Origin: Deltaproteobacteria bacterium
GTDB taxonomy: Bacteria > Myxococcota_A > UBA796 > GCA-2862545
Length of the DNA: 64,000 nt
Direction of reading: 5' to 3'
Assembly (NCBI GenBank): GCA_007693595.1
Contig: REDI01000002.1
Coordinates: forward strand, 1-64,000
A model generated the notes under the pieces. It was not told the DNA's origin, did not search any database, and saw nothing but the letters and a program-made list of their open reading frames with translations. Of this stretch, positions 53,911 to 62,235 are shown one piece after another (the stretch's first letter is position 1; every line of letters starts with the position of its first letter). Position numbers and translations under genes: made by a program.

Positions 53911-56060
53911 CGGCGCCTCCGAGACAGCAAGAGGAGGACCGGCCAGAGCAGGGTGGCCGAGGCCCCGACGGTCGCGCAAGCTCGGCGTCCGTGCCGCACC
54001 CCGGTCGCGCAGTCGCCCTCGGGACCGCCCGGGTAGACCCGCGGATCGGTGTCGTCGCAGTCGCCGGGCCGAGCCGCGTAGCCCTCGGGCTGCTCGCAGG
54101 CCTGGATCGGCTCACCGACGCCGTAGCCATCGCCATCGGCGTCGCGCCACCACCACGGCCCGGCGTCCTCGTCGATGATCCCGTTGCAGTTGTCGTCGAG
54201 GCCGTTGCAGCGCTCGTCGATCCCTGGACGGATGAGCCCGTCGGTATCGTCACAGTCGTCGTCGGGTCGCTCGGCCAGCGGGTACCACCCCTGGGCGGGG
54301 GGCTTGCAGTCCATCACGGTCTCGCCCGCTCCATGCCCGTCGTCGTCGAGGTCGGCCACCCAAGGCTCATGCAGGCCGCTGTCGATCACCCCATCGCAGT
54401 TGTCGTCGAGGCCGTTGCAGCGCTCCGGCGCGCCTGGGTAGCGATGGGGATCGGTATCGTCGCAGTCGACCGAGGCCGGGAAGCCATCGTTGTCGAAGTC
54501 GTCTTCGCAGGCGATCGGCAGGATCAGCCGCGCGTGACGCTCACGGCCCAGGTCGTCGAAGATCGTCAGATCGCAGGAGACCTCGCGCGCGTCGCAGGCG
54601 GCGTCGATGGCGACGAGAAAGCCCGTGTTGAGGACCGACGTGTCGAGGGTGCCTGAGACACCCCCCAGGCGGATCACGTCGCGCAGGACCTCGGACCCCG
54701 AGTCGTCGCAGGACAGGCGCGCTCGCACGTCCGACCATGGGCTCGGCTGATCGAGCCGGAACCCGACCTCGACGGTCTCGCCGTTCTCAGCGATGCCGTC
54801 TCCGTCCCCCACCGTCGACCCGCTGCCGTCGTCGCGGAGGAGCAGCTCGGCGAGGGGACGCAAGCCGTCGAGGGCCTCGGCCAGATCCAGCCGGGGAATA
54901 CGCCAGGTCGTCTCGCCGCGGGCGTCGATCACCTCGTGGGGGGTGCGCCGCAGGCGATCGAGCACCTCTTCGGGGCTGAGCGATCGGTCGAGGGAGGCGA
55001 TCACCGCCACCGCCCCCGCCACCGCCGGCGCGCTCATGGAGGTGCCCGTGCGCTGGCTGCCGCCGGCCTCGATCTCGGTTCCGGGCGCCGCGAGGTCGAT
55101 GAGCGGCCCGGTGTTGGAGTTGCGCCAGATGTCGTCGGTATCGAGATCCTCGATGGGGCGGGTGACGCTATTGGCGATGGCGAAGGTGGTCGACAAGCAG
55201 CTTGGGTAGGTGCTGCCCGTGGGGTCGCCCTGGTTGCCCGCCGAGACGACCACGGGGACGCCCACGGAGCGAAGGGTCGCGATCGCTCGGGTGTAGCCCA
55301 CGATCTCGTCATCGCAGTAGGTGTCGCGCCGGGCGCCACTGCCGAGCGAGAGGTTCACCACAGCCAGCCGATGGGCGCGCCGCTGGGCCAACAGATCGTC
55401 GAGGGCGCGGTTCGTGCGGCTGTGAAAGGCGCTGCGGCAATCGTTGTGGCTCTCGTTCATGACCTTGTGGATGATCAGGTCGGCGCCCGGAGCCACCGCC
55501 GCTGCGATGCCCGCCACGTTGCTGCCGTGCCCGCTGCAGTCGTGGATGTCGCCGTTCTGATCCGCGTGGTCCCAGCCCCAGATCGCCCGCGTCTGCAGCG
55601 CTTCCTGGTCGTCGTAGAGGCCCGAGTCGACCACTCCGATCGCGACGCCTTCACCCAGGGTCCCGAGGGCGTCCCAGGCGGCGGGGGCCTGGATGAGGGG
55701 CAGCATGTGATCGACCTGCGCGAAGCTCTCGCCATCGTCGCCGATCCGGGCCACCGTAGGGCAGCTCGAGGCGCGTCGAACCCCCTGCGCGTCGAGCTTG
55801 AGGTGCAGCATGGGGACGCGCACATAGCGGTGCAGCACCCGCGACGGGTCCGGCGCGATACACTGGATCGCCGCGTCTTGGGCCTGGCGGATCGCGGCGG
55901 TCCACGCCTCGTCGTCGCGAGGGTCCTGGGCAGACAGCTCGAGCTCGACCAGCACGGAGCGCTCGACCGAGCGCGCCATCGCTTCCTGAAGATCCGCCTC
56001 AATAGGCGCTGGTTCAGGCGAGGCGCAGGCCATGAGCAGCAAGGTGGACAGTCGACGCAC
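53907..56060 (-). CDS. subtilisin-like protease lipoprotein with MopE-type repeats and MYXO-CTERM-like tail
   Basis: A 717-residue protein. Residues 1-12 form a short lipoprotein signal (LLMAC). The S8 protease domain spans about 125-400 with catalytic Asp 145 (GVVDSGL), His 178 (SGHGSN), Asn 276 (SAGNQGD) and Ser 341 (GTSMSAP). A beta-sandwich domain follows. Residues about 545-690 hold three putative metal-binding MopE motifs (CDDTDP ... CNGLDDNCDG). The end, CATVGASATLLWPVLLLLSRRRR, has a Cys, a hydrophobic helix and Arg cluster like MYXO-CTERM sorting tails. The GTG at 56060 has GGAGG five bases upstream. A secreted Ca-dependent surface protease is likely. Confidence 0.85.
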   Translation of the reverse strand: MRRLSTLLLMACASPEPAPIEADLQEAMARSVERSVLVELELSAQDPRDDEAWTAAIRQAQDAAIQCIAPDPSRVLHRYVRVPMLHLKLDAQGVRRASSCPTVARIGDDGESFAQVDHMLPLIQAPAAWDALGTLGEGVAIGVVDSGLYDDQEALQTRAIWGWDHADQNGDIHDCSGHGSNVAGIAAAVAPGADLIIHKVMNESHNDCRSAFHSRTNRALDDLLAQRRAHRLAVVNLSLGSGARRDTYCDDEIVGYTRAIATLRSVGVPVVVSAGNQGDPTGSTYPSCLSTTFAIANSVTRPIEDLDTDDIWRNSNTGPLIDLAAPGTEIEAGGSQRTGTSMSAPAVAGAVAVIASLDRSLSPEEVLDRLRRTPHEVIDARGETTWRIPRLDLAEALDGLRPLAELLLRDDGSGSTVGDGDGIAENGETVEVGFRLDQPSPWSDVRARLSCDDSGSEVLRDVIRLGGVSGTLDTSVLNTGFLVAIDAACDAREVSCDLTIFDDLGRERHARLILPIACEDDFDNDGFPASVDCDDTDPHRYPGAPERCNGLDDNCDGVIDSGLHEPWVADLDDDGHGAGETVMDCKPPAQGWYPLAERPDDDCDDTDGLIRPGIDERCNGLDDNCNGIIDEDAGPWWWRDADGDGYGVGEPIQACEQPEGYAARPGDCDDTDPRVYPGGPEGDCATGVRHGRRACATVGASATLLWPVLLLLSRRRR

Positions 56061-56146
56061 GAGAGCCTCCGTGCCCAGTCTGCCCGGATCGCGCGCCGAA
56101 CGCCAGCGCGGCGGGGTTAGGAGCTCGACACCATCAGGGAGCTATC

Positions 56147-57157
56147 ATGTCCGACCGCCCACTGTCCGCCTATCCCCGCGTCCGCCCTCGTCGAAACCGG
56201 CGCAGCCCCGCCGTACGCGCCCTCGTCCAAGAGCACCGACTCAGCGCGGCCGATCTGATCCTGCCCGCCTTCGTCCACGATGGCCCAGGCGGGCCCGAGC
56301 CCATCTCCTCGATGCCGGGCACCGTCCGCCACAGCCGCGCCTCGCTCTTGGAGCACGCCGCGCTCGCCCACAGCCTAGGGATCCCCGCGCTGGCGATCTT
56401 CCCTAAGGTGAGCGACGATCGGAAGTCCGTCGACGGTCGCGAGGCCTGGAACGACGACGGGCTGGTCCCCGAGATGGTGCGGGCGCTCAAGCGCGAGCTC
56501 CCCGAGCTGCTCGTCATCACCGATGTCGCCCTCGATCCCTACTCTAGCCTCGGGCAGGACGGGGTGGTGGCCGACGGAGTGATCCTCAACGAAGCCACCA
56601 TCGACGCCCTCGTGCAGCAAGCCGCCTGCCACGCCCGTGCCGGCGCCGATATGGTCGCGCCCTCAGACATGATGGACGGCCGAATCGGCCGGATCCGGGA
56701 CCACCTCGACGCCAAGGGCTACCATCAGACCGGCATTCTGGCCTACTCCGCCAAGTTCGCCAGCGTCTTCTACGGCCCCTTCCGCGACGCCCTCGACAGC
56801 GCGCCCCGAGGTGGCGCCGACAAGAAGACCTACCAGATGGACCCCGCGAACTCCGACGAAGCCCTCCACGAGGTCCGGCTGGATCTCGACGAGGGGGCCG
56901 ACATGGTCATGGTCAAGCCCGGCCTGCCCTACCTCGACGTGCTTCATCGGGTCAAGGCAACTTTTCAGCGTCCTACGGCCGTCTACCAAGTCTCGGGAGA
57001 GTACGCGATGCTCAAGGCCGCCGCGCAACATGGCTGGCTCGACGAGCGCGCCGCGGTGCTCGAGTCCCTGCTGGCCTTCAAACGCGCCGGCGCCGATGCG
57101 ATCCTGACCTACTTCGCCATCGAGGCGGCGCGGTGGCTCCAAGAAGGGGGGGCGTGA
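56147..57157 (+). CDS. hemB: delta-aminolevulinate dehydratase (porphobilinogen synthase)
   Basis: A 336-residue enzyme. Key motifs: YPRVRPRRNRRSPAVRALV, the active-site Lys in YSAKFASVFYGPFRDA, the second Lys in ADMVMVKPGLPYLD and AVYQVSGEYAML. The DTAL-type metal region has no Cys-rich zinc cluster (APSDMMDGRIG), so it is a magnesium-type enzyme. It condenses two aminolevulinates to porphobilinogen in haem synthesis. The start at 56147 has GGGAG five bases upstream. Confidence 0.94.
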   Translation: MSDRPLSAYPRVRPRRNRRSPAVRALVQEHRLSAADLILPAFVHDGPGGPEPISSMPGTVRHSRASLLEHAALAHSLGIPALAIFPKVSDDRKSVDGREAWNDDGLVPEMVRALKRELPELLVITDVALDPYSSLGQDGVVADGVILNEATIDALVQQAACHARAGADMVAPSDMMDGRIGRIRDHLDAKGYHQTGILAYSAKFASVFYGPFRDALDSAPRGGADKKTYQMDPANSDEALHEVRLDLDEGADMVMVKPGLPYLDVLHRVKATFQRPTAVYQVSGEYAMLKAAAQHGWLDERAAVLESLLAFKRAGADAILTYFAIEAARWLQEGGA

Positions 57158-57167
57158 GCTGGGCCAC

Positions 57168-57196
57168 TTGACATAATACTGAACGCATGGTACGAT
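57168..57196 (+). promoter_or_regulatory. strong sigma70-type promoter of the small membrane protein
   Basis: A perfect TTGACA (57168-57173) is followed by a 17-base spacer and TACGAT (57191-57196). The surrounding 60 bases are unusually AT-rich. Transcription would start near 57203, about 45 bases before the small gene at 57250. Confidence 0.65.
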
Positions 57197-57249
57197 AAAA
57201 TGGAAGTAAGGCCCAGACACCTTGCCCGAACCCCAACCATGGAGGCCTC

Positions 57250-57432
57250 ATCTACTCCCAGCCCAGCTCGAAACCCACCCTCTCTGAACAGCTCGGCTTC
57301 ATCCACGAGGATGACTACCTTCGACCCGTCTCGCGGCGCACCCCCTACGCGGTCGTCATCGTCGGACTGCTCACCGTCGCCACCCTCTTCGGTGGCATCG
57401 GCTATGCCTTGGGCGCCGCGATCGGCTCCTAA
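57250..57432 (+). CDS. 60-residue single-span membrane protein with no ATG, GTG or TTG start
   Basis: Reading from an ATC at 57250 gives 60 residues ending TAA at 57432. The last 28 form a transmembrane helix (TPYAVVIVGLLTVATLFGGIG). An acidic-aromatic segment LGFIHEDDYLRP precedes it. Third codon positions are nearly all G or C, as in neighbouring genes, while the overlapping frame from the ATG at 57239 is not. The frame has an upstream TAA at 57195-57197 and no ATG, GTG or TTG in between. GGAGG (57241-57245) lies four bases before the ATC. A perfect -35 promoter is upstream. A non-standard start, or an indel, must be assumed. Confidence 0.55.
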   Translation: MYSQPSSKPTLSEQLGFIHEDDYLRPVSRRTPYAVVIVGLLTVATLFGGIGYALGAAIGS

Positions 57433-57630
57433 CGCCACGACCTCCCACGATCCTCGCCCAACCCAGACGTAGGGTCGCGCCAGCTCGTGCTCGAACGAGG
57501 GCCCTCCTTCGGAGCCCGCGCCGCCATCCGGCGCGCGCGGCCGACGCGCTATCTGCGAACCGGCGCTCGGGGAACCGGGTTAAGGGCCCCCATGCCCGAG
57601 CCCTCCGCCCCGCTCGCGGCCGGAGTTCGC

Positions 57631-58059
57631 ATGCCCGACCGATTCCTCGTGTGCGTCGACTTCAGTGCTCTGACCGACAAGACCCTCCAACGCGCCATCA
57701 AGCTGGCCGGGTCCGGCGAGGTCGTGATCGACCTCCTGCATATCGTGCCCCCGCCCCGCACCGCCTCGCGCGGCAGCTACGCCGGGCGCATGATCGTCGA
57801 ACAAGCGCAGAAGGCCAGCCGCGACGCCGCCCACCGCAAGGCCACCCCCCTGCTCGATCGCGTCCCTGAGCCCCTGCGTGGCGAGGTGCTTGTGCGCGAC
57901 GGCATCCCCGCCGACGAGATCACCGAGCTCGCCAAGAAGGGCTATGACATGGTGATCCTCGCGACCCACGGCCGCACGGGAATGAGCAAGGCCCTGCTTG
58001 GCTCGGTCGCAGAGCGGGTGGTGCGCTACAGCCCCATCCCTGTCCTCGTGGTGCGCTGA
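57631..58059 (+). CDS. universal stress protein (UspA family)
   Basis: A 142-residue Usp fold. It starts MPDRFLVCVDFSALTDKTL, the beta1 strand and Asp of UspA, and ends with VILATHGRTGMSKALLGSVAERVVRYSPIPVLVVR, the family signature including the ATP-type loop. An upstream ATG at 57592 adds 13 residues without a better ribosome site; GGAG precedes 57631. It is directly followed by the thioredoxin-like gene (TGA abuts GTG), so stress sensing may pair with redox repair. Confidence 0.85.
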   Translation: MPDRFLVCVDFSALTDKTLQRAIKLAGSGEVVIDLLHIVPPPRTASRGSYAGRMIVEQAQKASRDAAHRKATPLLDRVPEPLRGEVLVRDGIPADEITELAKKGYDMVILATHGRTGMSKALLGSVAERVVRYSPIPVLVVR

Positions 58060-58584
58060 GTGGATCGCAGCTTCCTGGTCGGTCTGGCGCGAGACTGGGG
58101 CATCGCCCTGGTTGCGGCGTTCCTGCTCATCGGCGGCTGGGTCTGGTTCTTCGGAGGGGGCCCTGCCAGCGGCGATGCCCCCGCCCTGCGCGCCCAGACC
58201 CTCAGCGGCGAGACCTTCGACCTGCACGAAGGTGAGCCTGGCCCGCTCCTGATCAACTTCTGGGCCACCTGGTGCGGCCCCTGTCGCGCCGAGATCCCCG
58301 CCCTGTCCGCCTACGCCGACCAGGCCGAGGTGCCCCTGCTCGGGGTGAGCGTCGACGAGCAGACCAGCCTGCCCCAGCTCGAGCGCTTCAAGAAGCGCAA
58401 CGACATGCGCTACGAGGTCGTGTGGGACGCGTCGGGCGACGCCTCCCGCGCCTGGGGCGTCGGCACCCTGCCCACCACCTTCGCCGTGAGCCAAGATGGC
58501 CACATCGTCGACCACCGCGTAGGCACCGTCACCACCGACACGCTCAAGACCATGGCGAGGCGGGCGGTGGAGCATGGGCACTAG
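58060..58584 (+). CDS. membrane-anchored thioredoxin-like protein (TlpA/ResA type)
   Basis: A 174-residue protein with one N-terminal transmembrane helix (about 14-31), then a thioredoxin fold with the redox motif WCGPC in NFWATWCGPCRAEIPAL and the cis-Pro loop GTLPTTFAV. Such proteins act in the periplasm in cytochrome c maturation or disulfide reduction. The GTG at 58060 directly follows the UspA stop. The CPC motif and context give good confidence in the family but not in the substrate. Confidence 0.88.
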   Translation: MDRSFLVGLARDWGIALVAAFLLIGGWVWFFGGGPASGDAPALRAQTLSGETFDLHEGEPGPLLINFWATWCGPCRAEIPALSAYADQAEVPLLGVSVDEQTSLPQLERFKKRNDMRYEVVWDASGDASRAWGVGTLPTTFAVSQDGHIVDHRVGTVTTDTLKTMARRAVEHGH

Positions 58585-58648
58585 CAGGCCGTAGCGCAGA
58601 GGAACCGAGGGCTACAGACGGCAGGTTCAAGTCCGGTCGGCCTTCCCG
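58585..58648 (+). ncRNA. tRNA-like remnant
   Basis: The sequence shows AGGCCG (58586-58591) pairing with CGGCCT (58639-58644), TA at tRNA positions 8-9 and a T-arm-like GGTTCAAGTCC (58624-58634) in about 64 bases. The anticodon arm is not foldable in the usual way and the T stem has one mismatch. It looks like a degenerate tRNA gene or a mimic. It lies between the thioredoxin-like gene and a small membrane protein gene. Confidence 0.3.
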
Positions 58649-58784
58649 AAACCACGGCCAAGGACCCCTCGACGCGTCGGATGGTGCCTACTCTGCAACG
58701 CGCGGGTCGGTGCAGCCGGAGGGTCGTGGTGCTTCTGCTCAGCCCCAACCTTCCAGGGACCTCACGCTACGCTAAGCTCCCTCC

Positions 58785-59267
58785 ATGTGGTCCTACGTCC
58801 AACATGTGCAGACCCCCGATGAGCACATGTGGATCCTTCGGCCCACGCTCTTGCTCCGCGCCTTGCTCCTGCTCATCCTCGTCGCCTCGATCGCCGGTCT
58901 GATTCTGCTCGTGGGCTCTTCCTTCCTCGGAGTTCTAGTCGCCCCGATCTGCCTCATCTTCGGCATCGGCGCGATCGGGGTCTGGCGATACGCGCACCGT
59001 CCGAACTTCTTGGCGCTAAGCCGGCATACGCTCGACTTTCACGACCGAGACGGCACCAAGGTCTCGATTCGTACCGATCGTATCGAGCAGATCGTCCACG
59101 TTTCCCGGCTCTCCGACCCGGGCTACCACCAAAGAATGGGCGGCTGTGTGCGGATCACCTGCCGCGACGACCCCAACCTCACCATCGCGTTCGGCCAGGA
59201 GCTCCTCGAGGTCGAACAGGAGCAGATCGCCGACATCATGAACGCCTTCCTCCGCGGTCAACGCTGA
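58785..59267 (+). CDS. two-span membrane protein with PH-like domain
   Basis: A 160-residue protein. Two adjacent transmembrane helices (LLLRALLLLILVASIAGLILL, GVLVAPICLIFGIGAIGVW, about 23-68) are followed by a small beta domain (ALSRHTLDFHDRDGTKVSIRTDRIEQIVHV) resembling bacterial PH-domain (bPH/DUF304-type) membrane proteins. No function known. Confidence 0.6.
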   Translation: MWSYVQHVQTPDEHMWILRPTLLLRALLLLILVASIAGLILLVGSSFLGVLVAPICLIFGIGAIGVWRYAHRPNFLALSRHTLDFHDRDGTKVSIRTDRIEQIVHVSRLSDPGYHQRMGGCVRITCRDDPNLTIAFGQELLEVEQEQIADIMNAFLRGQR

Positions 59268-59421
59268 CAACGCCGGCGGCCGGGACGTGGCCTCGGCACC
59301 CCTGGGCGGACCTTAGCCCCTTCGAGAGCGATCGTTTCTGGACGGTAGCCGGGGTCAACGCGATGGCCGCCCTCCTCCAGCGCAGGCGGCGCGCTACCCC
59401 CCGCCTTCACCCCTAGGCGTC

Positions 59422-60255
59422 TCACCCGATGGGGCTCGGACCGGCCCCGCCCCCCCCCTCTGTCGGCTCGGGCGCCGCCCCCTCGTTCCCCACCTCACAC
59501 GGCGGGCACCCGCGGTTGGGCAGGACCGCCGGCACGACCTTGTCCCACCGGAAAATGAGCGAAGCGCCAACCTGACCGACTACGCCCGGATGATCGACGG
59601 TCGGTGTGATAAATCCTCCGTGCAACCGGAAGTCAAAGCGGCCGACGTGGAAGTTCGCGACCAGCCCCGAGCGGAAGATGGAGTAGAACTTCAGCTCGTA
59701 GCTCAGCATCTCATCGACGTCCAACAGCTCCTCGACGTCGGGATCGTCGAAGAAGACCTCGCTCACAGCCCCCCGGAAGTGGAGGTCGAAGCCACCCTCG
59801 ACCCAGGGCACCAGGCTGAACCACGGCGTCGGCGACACGACGACGCCTACCCGCAACAGCGCCGGCAGATCGACCTCGACGCTGCGGGGTCCGACCATGG
59901 CCATCGGCACGATCCCCGGAGAGATCTGAAGCTGCGCGCGAGGGACGCCGTTGTCGAAGCGCTCGGCGAGCGAGACACTAAACTTGGTCATGCTGCTGGC
60001 CGCCACGCCGTGAAACGTACCTTCCTGAGTGTCAGCGAAGTTAAGGTAATGAAGCCCGAAGTTCGCCGTCACCTCGCTCGAGGTCGAGGTGAAGGTGGTC
60101 AGGTAAGTGCCGTGCCAGCCCGTGCCAGCCGGAGCGAAGACCGCCGTACCATCCAACCCAACGCTCGAGGCCCTCGTGTCCGTGATCACCGTACTATCGG
60201 GCAGCATAGCGGGCCTGGCCTGGGCTAGTGAGAAGAGCAGGCTCAACACAATCAT
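59422..60255 (-). CDS. outer-membrane beta-barrel-like protein
   Basis: A 277-residue protein with a signal peptide (MIVLSLLFSLAQA). It contains many amphipathic beta strands, for example SVSLAERFDNGVPRAQLQISPG and LVPWVEGGFDLHFRG, as expected for an outer-membrane barrel. The C-terminus is a Cys-containing, Gly/Pro-rich tail (CPPCEVGNEG). The ATG at 60255 is chosen for GGAG six bases upstream and the signal peptide; longer reading frames upstream do not add one. Function unknown. Confidence 0.55.
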   Translation of the reverse strand: MIVLSLLFSLAQARPAMLPDSTVITDTRASSVGLDGTAVFAPAGTGWHGTYLTTFTSTSSEVTANFGLHYLNFADTQEGTFHGVAASSMTKFSVSLAERFDNGVPRAQLQISPGIVPMAMVGPRSVEVDLPALLRVGVVVSPTPWFSLVPWVEGGFDLHFRGAVSEVFFDDPDVEELLDVDEMLSYELKFYSIFRSGLVANFHVGRFDFRLHGGFITPTVDHPGVVGQVGASLIFRWDKVVPAVLPNRGCPPCEVGNEGAAPEPTEGGGGAGPSPIG

Positions 60256-60476
60256 AAGACGCTCCAGAGTCTGGAAAGGCCGCCACGAGACCGCGGCGTT
60301 CATGGTGTAGATCACACTACACAAGTCTGGCGCTCCGCAATAGTCGTAGGACTACGTAGGTCGACCAGGCCGACGGAGGCGACAGGGGCTTCATCGCCAC
60401 CGCCTCGGAGCGCTTCCCTGGACGAGCCCGAGCCGCTCAGGCGTTCGGTGATCCACCCACGGGTTAGAGGTCTCGC

Positions 60477-61217
60477 ATGCTCACCCTCCTCTTCCTGACC
60501 CTCGCCAGCGCCTCCCCCGAGAGCGAGGACCTGCCCGCCATGGCCAAGAAGTACGGCTGGGCCACCGTCGCATCGGTCGTGCACTCCTCCGCCGCGAGCG
60601 ATCGATCCCTCAGCGAGATCCACGCGAACCTGCGCGAGCTGGGCCTGCATCGCCTCGAGCTGCCGCTCAACGTCGATCCTGGGCTCAAGGCGCTGCGAGA
60701 CGTCGGCCCGATCACCGCCTGCGGCTGGAACCAGGGGGTGGCCTGCCGCCTCGATCTCCCGGCTGGGTCGCCCAAAAAGAACCTCTTCGAGGCGCGCTGT
60801 CGTCGCGGAGAGACCGACCTCGAGCTGCGCCTGCCGCTGGTCTTCGACCCGGCGCCGACTCCCGACTCCGCCGGCGTGGCCCACCTGCAAGATCTACTGC
60901 CCTGCTGGGATGCGGGGGGCGACAACGTGCGGCTGGTCCCTGTCCCTCCTCAAGGACCCACCCTGCGGGTCGAGGGCATGTCCTCCGCCGAGGCGCGCGT
61001 CCTCTTGCAGCCCTTCGCTGAGGCCCTCGAGGCCTGCGCGGGGGAGCCTCCCCGCGAGCTTCGGATCACCGATGCGGGGGAGCGCCCCTCGGTCCTGGTC
61101 TTCGTGGGCGAGGCCGAGCATGTGCAGGGGACCGCCTGCGCTCAGCGCGCCCTGTCGGAGCTGCGCGCGGTGCCCGACGGGGCCTTGATCTATCTCTCGC
61201 TACCGCTGCCCTGGTAG
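60477..61217 (+). CDS. unassigned secreted 246-residue protein
   Basis: A short N-terminal hydrophobic segment (MLTLLFLTLASAS) could act as a signal peptide. The mature part has helical and beta segments with several Cys (TACGWNQGVACRLDL, CRRGETDLELRL, DLLPCWDAGGD, TACAQRALSEL). No family recognised. GC-rich codon use is like the neighbours. Its stop lies 13 bases before the RsmC-like gene start proposed below. Confidence 0.55.
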   Translation: MLTLLFLTLASASPESEDLPAMAKKYGWATVASVVHSSAASDRSLSEIHANLRELGLHRLELPLNVDPGLKALRDVGPITACGWNQGVACRLDLPAGSPKKNLFEARCRRGETDLELRLPLVFDPAPTPDSAGVAHLQDLLPCWDAGGDNVRLVPVPPQGPTLRVEGMSSAEARVLLQPFAEALEACAGEPPRELRITDAGERPSVLVFVGEAEHVQGTACAQRALSELRAVPDGALIYLSLPLPW

Positions 61218-61230
61218 CGCTGGAGCTCCC

Positions 61231-62235
61231 ATCGCCATCGACCGCGACGCCTGCGCTGAGCTACTGATTGACGCCCTCGCCGATGCTCCGCGCGGGCGGT
61301 GGGTCCTCGCGGGGGATCTGCCCGAGCGGGTGGACGAGGCTCTGCGCGCTGGTTCGTCTGAGGTGGAGCGGTGGAGGCGGTACGCGGTCGGCGGGTCAGC
61401 CTCCATCGAGCCCCCCAAGGGCCCCTTCACCGCCGCCGCCCTGCGCCTGCCCCGTTCCCGCGAAGCCTTGGAACTCAGCCTTCACTTGCTCGCGGCGAAG
61501 CTGCCCGAGGGCGCGCCCCTCTACCTGCTCGGGCGGAACGACGAGGGCATCAAGTCGGCGGGCAAGCGGCTGCGGGGGCTCTTCGGATCGGTCGAGACCC
61601 TCGACACGCGGCGCCACGCCCGGCTCTGGCGAGGCCGGCGCGAGGCCTCCTCGGCCCGAGCCTCGATCGAGGACTTCGTCCAGCACCACACGCTCACGCT
61701 CCCCAGCGGGCCCGCCGAGCTGCGGAGCTACCCCGGCTGTTTCGCCAAGGGTCGGCTGGATCCCGGCACGGCCCTGCTGTTGCGGCACCTCGGGCGCGCC
61801 CTCGACCCCAGCCCTCGCGCCGTGCTGGATCTAGCCTGTGGGATCGGGGTGATCGGCGCCGCCTTGGCCCCGCTCTTGCCCGAAGCCAAGCTGGATGGTT
61901 GCGATCTCGACGCCCTCTCGGTCCACGCCGCCACGCGCAACGTCGCCTACCACCGGCTCGGCCTCGGCGACGGCCCCCACGCGCTCGAGCCCCCGCCCGG
62001 GGGCTGGGACCTGATCGTCAGCAATCCCCCTCTCCACCGCGGCTTCGACGAAGATGTCGGGATCCTGCACGCCTGGATCGAGGCCCTGCCGGCGCTGCTC
62101 AGTGCGCAGGGGCGCGCGCTGCTGGTCGTGCAGCGGCAACGTCCGGTGAGCGGGCCCGTCACCCGGGCGCTCGGGGCGGTCGAGGTCCTCGCCGACGAGG
62201 GCGGCTTTCGGGTCTACCTGTGCCATCGCGGCTGA
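61231..62235 (+). CDS. RsmC-like class I methyltransferase; possible ATC start
   Basis: A 334-residue protein if the ATC at 61231 is the start. The C-terminal half holds a methyltransferase domain: VLDLACGIGVIGAALAPLLP is motif I, and IVSNPPLHRG is the NPP[HL] motif of the RsmC/RsmD m2G rRNA methyltransferases. The N-terminal half is the degenerate first domain. Coding potential, with G/C at most third positions, continues upstream of the first standard start (GTG at 61330) to 61231 but there is no ATG, GTG or TTG before an in-frame TGA at 61186. GGAG lies five bases before the ATC. A CTG at 61264 is another choice. Confidence 0.75.
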   Translation: MAIDRDACAELLIDALADAPRGRWVLAGDLPERVDEALRAGSSEVERWRRYAVGGSASIEPPKGPFTAAALRLPRSREALELSLHLLAAKLPEGAPLYLLGRNDEGIKSAGKRLRGLFGSVETLDTRRHARLWRGRREASSARASIEDFVQHHTLTLPSGPAELRSYPGCFAKGRLDPGTALLLRHLGRALDPSPRAVLDLACGIGVIGAALAPLLPEAKLDGCDLDALSVHAATRNVAYHRLGLGDGPHALEPPPGGWDLIVSNPPLHRGFDEDVGILHAWIEALPALLSAQGRALLVVQRQRPVSGPVTRALGAVEVLADEGGFRVYLCHRG

